From NCBI GenBank assembly GCA_021648375.1, contig JAKISW010000023.1:1-40905 (forward strand): a stretch of 40,905 nucleotides of DNA, written 5' to 3'. Each line of letters starts with the position of its first letter. Positions within the stretch are counted from its first letter, which is position 1. This stretch comes from Devosiaceae bacterium. Its GTDB lineage: Bacteria; Pseudomonadota; Alphaproteobacteria; Rhizobiales; Devosiaceae. Below, one piece after another: positions 33,677 to 40,905 of this stretch. The notes under the pieces are model-generated. The model searched no databases. It worked only from the letters and a program-made list of their open reading frames with translations, and was not told where the DNA came from. The position numbers and the translations under genes were made by a program.

Positions 33677-34574
33677 CCTCTTTATTTTGCTCAAGACTTG
33701 AACTGATTTCTCCAAACAATTGCGCCGCCACGGTTTTAATTCTATCCGATTTTCTGGAATCCTCATTTGTCAAAACCCAGACATCAAAGGGTTTTTTTCT
33801 GACTATCGATTTACATTCATCCAAATTGTTTGCTTGCATACCAACGACCACCGGTAAGAACCCCACCCCAAGCCCGTTTTTTATTGACGAAAAAAGCACC
33901 CCAAGGTCACTCGCTCTGGTGGTATGGCTCTCCTGCTCAATAATTCCCGCCAGCCAGTCAGTGGTGCGCAGGTGCGATGTCAACATGGCCACAACCGGCA
34001 CATTTGCAGGCTTTTTTTCCAACACAGCCTCATCTATTTTGCTGACAAACTGAGGCAGGCCATAAAGCGCAAATTCCAGCGCCCCCGCATTTCTGCCAAG
34101 CTGGTGGCCAGGAGCGGACTTTACAAACCTTACAGCGATATCAAATTGACCGGACTGAATATCCAAAGGAGCATTATCGGCAATCAGATCATATTCAATC
34201 ATCGGATATTTTTTGCGCAACTTAACAATTGCCGGCATTATAAACTGATCAAACCCCAGCCCGGCACTGGTGATGCGAACACGCCCCGCCATGCCCAAAT
34301 ACTTGGAGCGGGCACTCAACGCCGCGGCCCGAACGGAGGCCTCAATTTCTTCCGCCTGCCGAACAACCCCCTGCCCGCAAACTGTTAATTGCCAATTCAG
34401 GCCAGAACGGTCAACCAACCGCGCCCCAAACCCCTTCTCCAATTCACTTAGACGGCGCGAAACTGTCTGATGAGAAACAGATAGCATACGGGCAGCTTTT
34501 ATGGCGCTACCACATCGCTCCAGAGCCAGCAAAAATCGCATATCATTCCAGTTGATTTCACTATCTATGTCCAC
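33666..34574 (-). CDS. LysR family transcriptional regulator
   Basis: A 302-residue LysR protein. The winged HTH covers about residues 8-66 (NWNDMRFLLALERCGSAIKAARMLSVSHQTVSRRLSELE, broken by no gap). The effector domain follows (about 90-290). GTG 34574 is preferred because AGAGG precedes it and the N-terminus then has the family length; the longer frame to 34652 would overlap the divergent MAPEG promoter. It lies back to back with the MAPEG gene, with about 100 bases between, the usual arrangement for a LysR target. Confidence 0.88.
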   Translation of the reverse strand: MDIDSEINWNDMRFLLALERCGSAIKAARMLSVSHQTVSRRLSELEKGFGARLVDRSGLNWQLTVCGQGVVRQAEEIEASVRAAALSARSKYLGMAGRVRITSAGLGFDQFIMPAIVKLRKKYPMIEYDLIADNAPLDIQSGQFDIAVRFVKSAPGHQLGRNAGALEFALYGLPQFVSKIDEAVLEKKPANVPVVAMLTSHLRTTDWLAGIIEQESHTTRASDLGVLFSSIKNGLGVGFLPVVVGMQANNLDECKSIVRKKPFDVWVLTNEDSRKSDRIKTVAAQLFGEISSSLEQNKEVTP

Positions 34575-34673
34575 AAACGAACCTCTATTGCACGTTATTG
34601 TACCTTTTTGTACCTGCCTGTCTTTGTTATGCCAGTTCACGAACTGAAACAAAACAAATCCGGAACAGGTAAA

Positions 34674-35075
34674 ATGATGAGCATAGAACTTTGGATGTTA
34701 ACCGCCGTCGCCGCATTGCAATTCACCATTGTTGTTACCCATGGGGTGCATATATTTTTCACATCGGGAATGTGGTGGGGAATTGGCCGGCGCAATACTA
34801 CTAGAACGGTTAGCGATCTTGGGCGACGCATAGAGCGCACCCTGATCAACAATATGGAAGGTTTGGCAATTTTTGTCCCCCTGGTTCTGGTGGTTCAGTT
34901 GGCCTCGATCTCTTCCCCGATTACCCAGTTTGCCGTGCAGGCCTATGTGATATTGCGGATAATTTTTGCGCTTTTATACATCACCAACATCCCATATATC
35001 AGAACCTTCGTATGGATTGGCGGACAGGCGTGTCTGGCTGCACTGGCCTTTGCCATTATTACCACTGCGGTATAA
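34674..35075 (+). CDS. MAPEG family membrane protein
   Basis: A 133-residue protein with four membrane helices. The MAPEG signature is seen as RRIERTLINNMEGLAIFVPLVL, close to the ER-x-x-x-N-x-x-E motif of glutathione-using membrane enzymes. Family members are glutathione transferases or peroxidases acting at membranes. It may detoxify lipophilic compounds, with LysR as activator. The start is ATG 34674, with ACAGG upstream; ATG 34677 is adjacent. Confidence 0.85.
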   Translation: MMSIELWMLTAVAALQFTIVVTHGVHIFFTSGMWWGIGRRNTTRTVSDLGRRIERTLINNMEGLAIFVPLVLVVQLASISSPITQFAVQAYVILRIIFALLYITNIPYIRTFVWIGGQACLAALAFAIITTAV

Positions 35076-35084
35076 AGTTTTAGA

Positions 35085-36677
35085 TCAACCAAACGGGTTG
35101 CGTCGATCTTTTAGAATAATTTTGGCAGCGTTGTGCCCCGGCGCGCCGGTAACTCCACCCCCCGGGTGGGTACCAGCGCCGCACATATAAACCCCTTTGA
35201 CGGGAGTGCGATAGGCACCATTTCCAAGCATTGGTCTGGCAGAGAACAACTGATCCAGACTCATACGACCGTGGAAAATATCACCTCCGATTAGAGCAAA
35301 TTTTTCCTGAATATCCCATGGGGAAAGAACCTGTCGCCCCAAAATTGAAGCAGCAAATCCCGGCGCATATTTCTCAACACTTGCAATAATATGATCGGCG
35401 GCAATTTCGCGCTCATCTTCCCATTTTCGCCCGTTGGGTAATTCAAAGCTAAACTGTTGACAGAACAGACTGGCCACATACTTGCCCTTTGGTGCCAGAG
35501 TTTCATCAAGAGTTGAGGGGATTAACATTTCAATCACCGGTGCATCAGACCACCCCTTTTCGCGTGCGCTCAGCCATGCCTTGTCCATATATTCCAGCGA
35601 AGGGGCAATGATTATTCCCGCCGTTAAATGATCTTTTCCTTTTGGAGCGTTAGTAAATTTTGGCAAACTGTCCAGCGCCACATTCATTCTGAAGGTGCCG
35701 GAATGGGATTTGTAATTGCGTATTTTTTTAAGAGCTTTTTCCCCAACAGCATTCTTATCCAGCAGTTTTTCATAAAGAATTTTGGGATGAACACTGGCAG
35801 AAATTATCGGAGCGGAAAAAACGCCTCTTGTGGTTTCTACCCGTCTTGTTTTTTTCCCGTCTTCCTCGACTTTTTCTACAGCTACATCGGTAAAAATCTC
35901 TACTCCCTGCGCGGCACAGGATTTTGCCATCGCTTGAGTGATCGATCCCATGCCTCCGATTGCATGCCCCCATGCCCCTTTTATGCCGTTGGTCTCTCCA
36001 AACACATGATGCAGCAAAACATAGGCCGATCCCGGCTCATAGGGGGAAGCAAAATGGCCCACCACCGCATCAAAACCAAACAGGGCTTTAACGGTCTCAT
36101 TTTCAAAATATTGCTCGAGGATTTCCCCCGCTGATTTAGCAAAAAAATCCAGCAAATCACCTTGGGCATCCACATCCAGTTTATTGACAATCGCGCCTAC
36201 CTTTAACAGGGCCAGCAAATCACCAATTCCCCCGCCCGCATTGGGCGGCGCAACAAGAATCAATTGGCGGATGCACTCCACTACCCGCTGCAAAACCGCC
36301 TCATAGGCGCTCAGATTTTCCGCATCTTTTTTAGATAAACGTGCAATTTCTTTATGGGTGAGTCCTCCACGCCCAGCCATAAGATATCCATCCGTAAGGG
36401 GCAAAAAATTGTCAATTTTGCGCAGCACGATTTTTAGTCCAAACCGCTCCAGCTCCATATCATCAATAATTTTAGGCTGTAAAAGCGAAACGGTATATGA
36501 GGCAACAGAATTGGAAAATCCGGGGTAAAATTCTTCTGTTATCGCCGCTCCGCCAACCTGATTGGAGCGCTCCAATATGCAGGTTTTTAAACCCTCTTTG
36601 GCCAGATAAAACGCACAAACCAGCCCGTTATGCCCGCCTCCGACAATTATCGCATCGTAGTTTTTTGAAGATGTCAT
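35085..36677 (-). CDS. FAD-dependent oxidoreductase, phytoene-dehydrogenase-like (PYROXD2 type)
   Basis: A 530-residue amine-oxidase/CrtI superfamily flavoprotein. The dinucleotide-binding site is DAIIVGGGHNGLVCAFYLAKEGL, followed by ERSNQVGGAA (36-45). The C-terminal FAD motif is YMCGAGTHPGGGVTGAPGHNAA. The overall wording is that of the NAD(P)/FAD-dependent COG1233 proteins related to mammalian PYROXD2, not of a carotenoid enzyme; no carotenoid genes are near. The substrate is unknown. It starts 2 bases after trmJ stops, so it is in an operon with it. Confidence 0.88.
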   Translation of the reverse strand: MTSSKNYDAIIVGGGHNGLVCAFYLAKEGLKTCILERSNQVGGAAITEEFYPGFSNSVASYTVSLLQPKIIDDMELERFGLKIVLRKIDNFLPLTDGYLMAGRGGLTHKEIARLSKKDAENLSAYEAVLQRVVECIRQLILVAPPNAGGGIGDLLALLKVGAIVNKLDVDAQGDLLDFFAKSAGEILEQYFENETVKALFGFDAVVGHFASPYEPGSAYVLLHHVFGETNGIKGAWGHAIGGMGSITQAMAKSCAAQGVEIFTDVAVEKVEEDGKKTRRVETTRGVFSAPIISASVHPKILYEKLLDKNAVGEKALKKIRNYKSHSGTFRMNVALDSLPKFTNAPKGKDHLTAGIIIAPSLEYMDKAWLSAREKGWSDAPVIEMLIPSTLDETLAPKGKYVASLFCQQFSFELPNGRKWEDEREIAADHIIASVEKYAPGFAASILGRQVLSPWDIQEKFALIGGDIFHGRMSLDQLFSARPMLGNGAYRTPVKGVYMCGAGTHPGGGVTGAPGHNAAKIILKDRRNPFG

Positions 36678-36679
36678 TG

Positions 36680-37492
36680 CTATTCACTTATTTCAGCTGG
36701 GGTATTTTTATCATTATTGCCCTTACGCTCCCGCTCATGTGCTCTTTCCAGAGAGGAAATCATTCCACGAAAAGTGCGCACTTCCTGAGCATTAAAATTT
36801 GCTCGCCCCAGCATAGCGCGAATATTGTTGACCATCGAGGGGCGTTTTTCTTCAACGGTAAAAAACCCTGCCCTTTCCAGCGAGCTTTCCAGATGTTCAA
36901 ACATTCTCACCATATCTTTTTTGTCGGCAGCAACCCCTTCACTGCTCGAAAAAGGCAATTCTTCTCCTTCCCTGCTGGCCCGACGCCACTCATAAGCCAG
37001 CACCAGCACCGCCTGAGCAATATTTAGCGAGGCAAACGAAGGCTCCACAGGAAGGGTAACAATGGCATCGCACAATGCCACTTCTTCATTATTTAGCCCC
37101 CAGCGCTCCCGACCAAACAACAATCCGGTTTTTTGCCCGCCCTGAATATGCCCATGCATGCGGTTTCCTGCCAGGTCTGGCCCGATAACCGGTTTATTCA
37201 TATCGCGTTTTCTGGCTGTTGTTGCAAAAACCAGTGACAGATCAGCAATAGCATCCTCGATGCGCTCAAAAACCTGCACTTTTTCCAGTACATGGCTGGC
37301 TTTTGTTGATGCCGCCTCCGCCTTTTCATTTGGCCAACCTTCGCGCGGATTTACCAGTCGCAATTCCCAAAGGCCAAAATTGGCCATGGCCCGGATTGCC
37401 GTCCCGATATTTTCACCCAATTGCGGCTCGCACAAAATCACCACCGGGCTAGGGCCTAAATCAAGTTTTATTGAACTGTCAGTTCCCGCCAT
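36680..37492 (-). CDS. trmJ: tRNA (cytidine/uridine-2'-O-)-methyltransferase TrmJ-like
   Basis: A SPOUT-class RNA 2'-O-methyltransferase of about 270 residues. The N-terminal VVILCEPQLGENIGTAIRAMANFG contains the catalytic Asn and Arg, and LLFGRERWGLNNEE and LPVEPSFASLNIAQAVLVL give the knot and SAM-binding loop. TrmJ modifies position 32 in the tRNA anticodon loop. The start at 37492 (MAGTDSS) is preferred because AGGAAATAAA precedes it; ATG 37507 would add five residues. The C-terminal extension of about 100 residues is normal for TrmJ. It is followed immediately by the FAD oxidoreductase gene. Confidence 0.9.
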   Translation of the reverse strand: MAGTDSSIKLDLGPSPVVILCEPQLGENIGTAIRAMANFGLWELRLVNPREGWPNEKAEAASTKASHVLEKVQVFERIEDAIADLSLVFATTARKRDMNKPVIGPDLAGNRMHGHIQGGQKTGLLFGRERWGLNNEEVALCDAIVTLPVEPSFASLNIAQAVLVLAYEWRRASREGEELPFSSSEGVAADKKDMVRMFEHLESSLERAGFFTVEEKRPSMVNNIRAMLGRANFNAQEVRTFRGMISSLERAHERERKGNNDKNTPAEISE

Positions 37493-37531
37493 TTTATTTC
37501 CTGCCATCTAAATTTGTGCCACACTGCTCAT

Positions 37532-37556
37532 TAGAGCATTTTCAGGGTAAGCTCTA
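37532..37556. repeat. Truncated dispersed TAGAGC repeat
   Basis: TAGAGCATTTTCAGGGTAAG and GCTCTA resemble the first 20 bases of the copy at 22165 and then stop, ending in the inverse hexamer. It is a short or deleted copy between trmJ and the GFA gene. Confidence 0.6.
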
Positions 37557-37605
37557 GACAACATGAATCAACAAATAAAGAAACAAGATCAACCTTAAGG
37601 AAACT

Positions 37606-38010
37606 ATGATGAAACTCACCGGTTCCTGCCATTGCGGCGCTGTTACCTATCAAGTTGATGGATCTCCCGTACGCATGGCCCAATGCCATTGCAATGCCTG
37701 CCGAAAAATCACCGGCACCGGGCATAATGTGCAGGCATTTTTTAAAAGGGAACAGGTCGCAATTAGCGGTAAAACCAACACCCATGATTCTACATCTGAC
37801 AAGGACAATAAAAGAACCCGTCATTTTTGCACAGTTTGCGGATCACGGCTTTTTGCTGAAAATTCCGCATCTCCGCAAATCATCGGAATAGCTGTTGGTA
37901 GCTTTGACGACAGTTCCTGGTTCAAGCCAGAAGTTATTCTCTATAACGCAGAGCGCCCAGAATGGGACAAAATCGATAAAACCATAACAACTCACGAACA
38001 AATGCAATAA
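37606..38010 (+). CDS. GFA family (CENP-V/GFA) zinc protein
   Basis: A 134-residue GFA-domain protein. The zinc-ligand cysteines are at C8 and C10 (GSCHCGAV), C27, C29 and C32 (QCHCNACRK) and C75 and C78 (FCTVCGS), the complete family set. Some relatives were reported to form S-hydroxymethyl-glutathione; the reaction here is not known. AAGGA lies seven bases before ATG 37606. Its stop overlaps the next start by one base (TAATG), so it is coupled to the TfoX-domain gene. Confidence 0.9.
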   Translation: MMKLTGSCHCGAVTYQVDGSPVRMAQCHCNACRKITGTGHNVQAFFKREQVAISGKTNTHDSTSDKDNKRTRHFCTVCGSRLFAENSASPQIIGIAVGSFDDSSWFKPEVILYNAERPEWDKIDKTITTHEQMQ

Positions 38011-38342
38011 TGACATCAATGATTGAAGGCACAGATCGCTTGCGGGATATATTGGGGGATGATCCCAATATCGCTGAAAAGAAAATGTTCGGCGGCGTGG
38101 CCTTTATGCTCAATGGTAATATGCTTTGCGGCTATACCAACAAAGGAAAATTAATGGTTAGGGTCGGCAAGGAGCTTGAAGCCGAGGCCAGAAAACTTCC
38201 CGGTGCGCAGGATATGGATTTCACGGGCAAGAAAATGGGAGGCATGTTGTTTGTCGATGAAGCAGCCCTTGAAGAAGATGCAGCATTGCAACAGTGGATT
38301 GCCCTCGCCACCCGCTTTGTGGGTGCGCTCCCTGCGAAATAA
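38010..38342 (+). CDS. TfoX N-terminal domain protein
   Basis: A 110-residue protein consisting of only the TfoX N-terminal domain. ITS signature is EKKMFGGVAFMLNGNMLCGY and the C-terminal KKMGGMLFVDEAAL. In gamma-proteobacteria the full TfoX activates competence genes, but stand-alone N-domains have no established role. It is translationally coupled to the GFA gene. Confidence 0.87.
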   Translation: MTSMIEGTDRLRDILGDDPNIAEKKMFGGVAFMLNGNMLCGYTNKGKLMVRVGKELEAEARKLPGAQDMDFTGKKMGGMLFVDEAALEEDAALQQWIALATRFVGALPAK

Positions 38343-38373
38343 AGCCAACTTTTACGTGTCAGCGGCGCTCATT

Positions 38374-38913
38374 TCAAGAGCCATCTCCAGTTACCCGTTT
38401 TTTTATACGACTAAGACCAACCGGGGTAACGCCAAGATATAACGCAATTTCATTTTGTGTAACCATTTTCAACAATTGCGGCGAATTTTTTAACAGCCCC
38501 CGATATCTTTCCTCTGCCGAAAGACAGAGCAATTCATATTCACGTTTTTCCTTTTTCATTGCAAATGCAAGCAACACATCAATCATCGCTGAAGCCACTT
38601 CCACATTTGCCCGGCCTGCCTGATTAAAACTGTTAAATTCAATTTTAAGCAATTTCGATGGCTGCATCGAAACAAGTGAGAATGAAGAACTTTGACCTGC
38701 ATAAGCTGCCGTCAAACTGCCGATAAAACTGTCAGCTAAAATAAAAGATTTGATGTGCTCTTTGCCCTTCGCCGACAGGTAATAGGCCTTTAGCAACCCG
38801 CTCTTAACCACATATATCGAGTTATGAGTGTCGCCCTGATAAAACAGATGCTCTCCCGATTTTATTGTAATCGTCGTTCCGTGTTTTTGAAGAAATTCAA
38901 GAATATGCGTCAT
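38374..38913 (-). CDS. Crp/Fnr family transcriptional regulator
   Basis: A 179-residue regulator, shorter than Crp (about 210). The cyclic-nucleotide-binding-like domain is about 10-110 (IKSGEHLFYQGDTHNSIYVVKSGLLKAYYLSAKGKEHI), followed by a dimer helix and a winged helix (TQNEIALYLGVTPVGLSRIKKRV). It lacks the Fnr cluster cysteines, so it is not an oxygen-sensing Fnr. The ATG at 38913 follows a perfect palindrome TTAACCCGGGTTAA (38917-38930) three bases upstream. It is divergent from the broken SDR gene. Confidence 0.87.
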   Translation of the reverse strand: MTHILEFLQKHGTTITIKSGEHLFYQGDTHNSIYVVKSGLLKAYYLSAKGKEHIKSFILADSFIGSLTAAYAGQSSSFSLVSMQPSKLLKIEFNSFNQAGRANVEVASAMIDVLLAFAMKKEKREYELLCLSAEERYRGLLKNSPQLLKMVTQNEIALYLGVTPVGLSRIKKRVTGDGS

Positions 38914-38916
38914 GTT

Positions 38917-38930
38917 TTAACCCGGGTTAA
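38917..38930. promoter_or_regulatory. Candidate operator, 14-bp palindrome
   Basis: TTAACCCGGGTTAA is a perfect palindrome located between the divergent Crp/Fnr and SDR genes and almost touching the Crp/Fnr start codon. An autoregulatory site is possible. A second overlapping inverted repeat GGGTTAATTACCC begins at 38924. Confidence 0.4.
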
Positions 38931-39005
38931 TTACCCGCCTCTGCCCTCAAGGGTAACAGATGCGCCTAAATGGTGTGAATGTTTATCGGAATTGGAGTGT
39001 TGGCA

Positions 39006-39738
39006 ATGGCCCTTATAGGAAAATGAATTGTTATTACCGGCGGAGCCTCTGGTATCGGTCTGGAATTGTTTAAGCAATTGGCAGACAAAAATGAGCTTAT
39101 TATTATTGCCAGAGATTCGAAAAATCTTGCCCTGTTTAAAAAGAAATACCCGGACATGGCAATACTTGCGGCCAACCTTTCTGATCAGGAAATGGTGATA
39201 AGTACTGCAAGGGATATTATCGCCCGGTATCCAGAAATTGACGGGTTGATCAACAATGCAGCTCTGCAATATACACCTCGGTTTGTTGATCCTCAATTTA
39301 AAATCGACCAAATCACCAATGAGATAACAATCAACTTCACCTCCCCCTGCCAGCTTTGTTTTTTATTGCTCCCCCCCTCTCTTAAAGGGAAGTGAACCTT
39401 TCATAATGAACATAAATTCAGGCCTGGGCCTTGTCCCCAAAACCGGCTCTGCCATTTATTGCGCAACCAAGGGCGGATTGAATATTTTCTCGAAAGCACT
39501 TCGCAACCAGCTTGAAAAAACAAATGTCGACGTACTTTAGGCATTTTTGCCTCTAGTTGATACACCAATGACCCAAGGGCGCGGCAGCGGCAAACTGACA
39601 CCTGATAAGGCTGCCAACCTTATTATCAAGGGCATTAATAAGCGCACGCCAGATAATGACATTGGCAAAGTCAAAATTTTGCGACCCATTGCCCGTTTGC
39701 TGCCGGGACTGGCGCAAAAAATCATGAAGTCCTATTAA
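39006..39738 (+). pseudogene. Short-chain dehydrogenase pseudogene (DltE-like)
   Basis: The reading begins MALIGK, then TGA (39024-39026), then IVITGGASGIGLELF (Rossmann), ELIIIARDSKN and DGLINNAA. It goes on to LLLP near 39370. A run of seven Cs (39371-39377) is out of frame: the next frame continues LLKGSEPFIMNINSGLG, with the catalytic YCATK near 39458. A TAG at 39538-39540 interrupts VDVL*AFLPLVDTPMT and the rest runs to a normal stop at 39738. With two in-frame stops and a frameshift the gene cannot make a full-length enzyme. The catalytic residues are otherwise preserved, so the inactivation looks recent. Confidence 0.9.
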
Positions 39739-39757
39739 GTCCAAGGAAACCAGACAG

Positions 39758-40417
39758 ATGAAATCACTATTAAAAGTTATGTTAATTCTGGGGCTGATCT
39801 TTGCTTCAACCTTCATCATAGGGCGTGCCTTGGGAATTTTTACAGTTGAAAATGTCCGCTACCTGCTCGAAACAGCACGCCAGGTTGCCCCCTTATATGT
39901 AATTGGCGTCGTTATATTATTATTGTTTATCGACTTGTTTGTTGCCGTGCCAACACTGACAATCACTCTTCTGGCTGGATATTTTCTTGGCTTCCCTGTT
40001 GGCACCGCCACAGCTTTTACCGGTATGACGCTGGCCGCATTTGCCGGCTATGGTATTAGCTGGAAATTCGGTAATAAGCCGCTAAATTTTCTGGTTAAAG
40101 ATGCAACCAAACGCCAACAGATGATTTCGGCCTTTACCAACAGCGGCCCGGCGATGATCATGCTATCACGCGCTGTGCCAATTTTGCCCGAGGTCACAGC
40201 CTGCATGGCAGGGGTCACCCGTATGCAGTTCTGGCGATATTTATCGTTCTATTCTCTTGGCACAATTCCCTATGTGACAATTGCTGCCTATGCAGGCTCC
40301 ATCAGCACACTGAATAATCCTGAGCCAGCAATTTTCGCTGCCCTTGGATTATATGCGCTTTTATGGGTCGGCTGGTTTTTCTATCGTCGCTACAAAAAAC
40401 TTCAACCAATTGCTTAA
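39758..40417 (+). CDS. TVP38/TMEM64 (VTT-domain) membrane protein
   Basis: A 219-residue inner-membrane protein of the VTT (SNARE-associated/DedA-like) group, with about six helices. The signature region is VPTLTITLLAGYFLGFPVGTATAFTGMTLAAFAGYGISWKFG, and LSRAVPILPEVTACMAGVTRM with the YLSFYSLGTIPYVTIAAYAG block lies in the second half. Related proteins act in lipid scrambling or transport; the role here is unknown. The start ATG 39758 has CAAGGAAAC upstream. It lies 19 bases after the SDR pseudogene and may have shared its transcript. Confidence 0.88.
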   Translation: MKSLLKVMLILGLIFASTFIIGRALGIFTVENVRYLLETARQVAPLYVIGVVILLLFIDLFVAVPTLTITLLAGYFLGFPVGTATAFTGMTLAAFAGYGISWKFGNKPLNFLVKDATKRQQMISAFTNSGPAMIMLSRAVPILPEVTACMAGVTRMQFWRYLSFYSLGTIPYVTIAAYAGSISTLNNPEPAIFAALGLYALLWVGWFFYRRYKKLQPIA

Positions 40418-40421
40418 GGGT

Positions 40422-40449
40422 GGAGCTATTAATTATACAAGCTCCTTTT
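40422..40449 (+). terminator. Candidate rho-independent terminator
   Basis: GGAGCT and AGCTCC are separated by 12 bases and followed by TTTT. The stem is only six pairs, so it is moderate evidence. It lies five bases after the VTT gene stop. Confidence 0.45.
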
Positions 40450-40476
40450 GCCTATTGTATCTTGCGATGCTATAGG
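40448..40476 (+). promoter_or_regulatory. Candidate icd promoter
   Basis: TTGCCT, a 17-base spacer and TATAGG make a plausible sigma-70 promoter about 65 bases before the icd start. It has no further support. Confidence 0.35.
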
Positions 40477-40539
40477 GGCGCCTGAAATGGCCACTGATTG
40501 TTCGCGGCCAAGATTTACCAGCAGTTTGTGGAGTGCTCA

Positions 40540-40905
40540 ATGTCAAAAATTAAAGTAGAAAACCCGGTCGTTGAACTTGACGGCGATGAGATGACACGCA
40601 TCATCTGGCAGGAAATTAAAGACAAACTTATTCACCCCTATCTGGATATTGATCTTGAATATTACGACCTGGGAATTGAAGCTCGCGACGCCAGTGATGA
40701 CCAGATTACTATCGACGCTGCAAACGCCATTAAAAAACACGGCGTTGGCGTAAAATGTGCCACCATCACTCCCGATGAAGCACGGGTGGAAGAATTTGGC
40801 CTGAAAAAAATGTGGCGCTCACCCAATGGCACCATCCGCAATATTCTGGGCGGAGTAATTTTTCGCGAGCCAATCATCTGTGACAATGTTCCTCGCCTTG
40901 TTCCG
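40540..40905 (+). CDS. icd: NADP-dependent isocitrate dehydrogenase, 3' partial
   Basis: Translation from ATG 40540, with GTGGAG nine bases upstream, gives 122 residues and runs off the window edge. Motifs are VELDGDEMTRIIW (about 10-22), DLEYYDLGIEARD, KCATITPDEARVEEF and MWRSPNGTIRNILGG (substrate-binding Ser and Arg). It is of the eukaryote-like IDH1 type common in Rhizobiales, not the E. coli type. It converts isocitrate to 2-oxoglutarate with NADPH in the TCA cycle. The rest of the gene lies outside. Confidence 0.95.
   Translation, partial: MSKIKVENPVVELDGDEMTRIIWQEIKDKLIHPYLDIDLEYYDLGIEARDASDDQITIDAANAIKKHGVGVKCATITPDEARVEEFGLKKMWRSPNGTIRNILGGVIFREPIICDNVPRLVP

Noticed and set aside
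35628..36134. 168-codon plus-strand frame opposite the FAD oxidoreductase
   Set aside because: No family features and no ribosome binding site; the opposite strand has clear FAD motifs.
39024..39026. TGA in the SDR gene as selenocysteine or recoding
   Set aside because: Relatives would have Thr or similar there, no SECIS-like structure is seen, and two further lesions follow.

Overview
The window reads as a chromosomal segment of an alphaproteobacterium, most likely of the Hyphomicrobiales (Rhizobiales) type with a fairly AT-rich genome. This is inferred from gene content: a pur cluster in the order purB, ATPase inhibitor zeta (DUF1476, opposite strand), purC, purS, purQ, purL, bolA, CGFS glutaredoxin; an S4 without the zinc-finger cysteines; an IDH1-like NADP isocitrate dehydrogenase; and interspersed TAGAGC...GATAAG-type and CTCGG(A)CTTGATCCGAG-type repeats that resemble those I recall from this group. 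No phage module, insertion sequence, CRISPR array or rRNA operon is visible.

Layout. 1-2.8 kb: the 3' end of an SDR-alpha/beta hydrolase fusion, cysQ, hairpin-rich DNA beside tRNA-Leu(UAA), and gpt. 2.8-6.1 kb: a CinA-type molybdopterin-binding-domain protein (coupled to gpt), sfsA, map and radC. 6.1-10.4 kb (minus strand): a CelD/BcsL-type acetyltransferase, a CcdA-like membrane thiol protein, an EEP nuclease/phosphatase and a cardiolipin synthase. 10.6-22.2 kb: rpe and the purine cluster. The cluster is split between purS and purQ by about 4 kb of unrelated genes: DUF1304, acyltransferase-3, and a minus-strand membrane protein/GNAT/TetR operon with a 10-bp-arm palindrome in front. purL is followed by bolA, an unlisted 47-residue membrane protein and a monothiol glutaredoxin.

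22.3-29.4 kb: YtoQ, two MFS transporters (the second Bcr/CflA type), a chemotaxis receptor and an SbmA/BacA-like peptide transporter. 29.5-30.4 kb: rpsD, whose last 43 bases are duplicated downstream across a dispersed repeat. 30.6-33.7 kb: a membrane-anchored Ala/Glu-repeat protein, an XRE/MmyB regulator divergent from a small membrane protein, and an ATP:guanido phosphotransferase (arginine-kinase type), a family rare in bacteria. 33.7-38.9 kb: LysR divergent from a MAPEG protein, a trmJ/FAD-oxidoreductase operon, a GFA-TfoX pair and a Crp/Fnr regulator. 39.0-40.9 kb: an SDR pseudogene with three lesions, a TVP38/TMEM64 membrane protein and the 5' part of icd.

Most genes are ordinary housekeeping or accessory functions. 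The items most deserving a second look are the phosphagen kinase, the duplicated rpsD tail, the insertion that splits the pur cluster with its own TetR module, the coupled small membrane protein before the glutaredoxin, and the Ala/Glu spacer protein.
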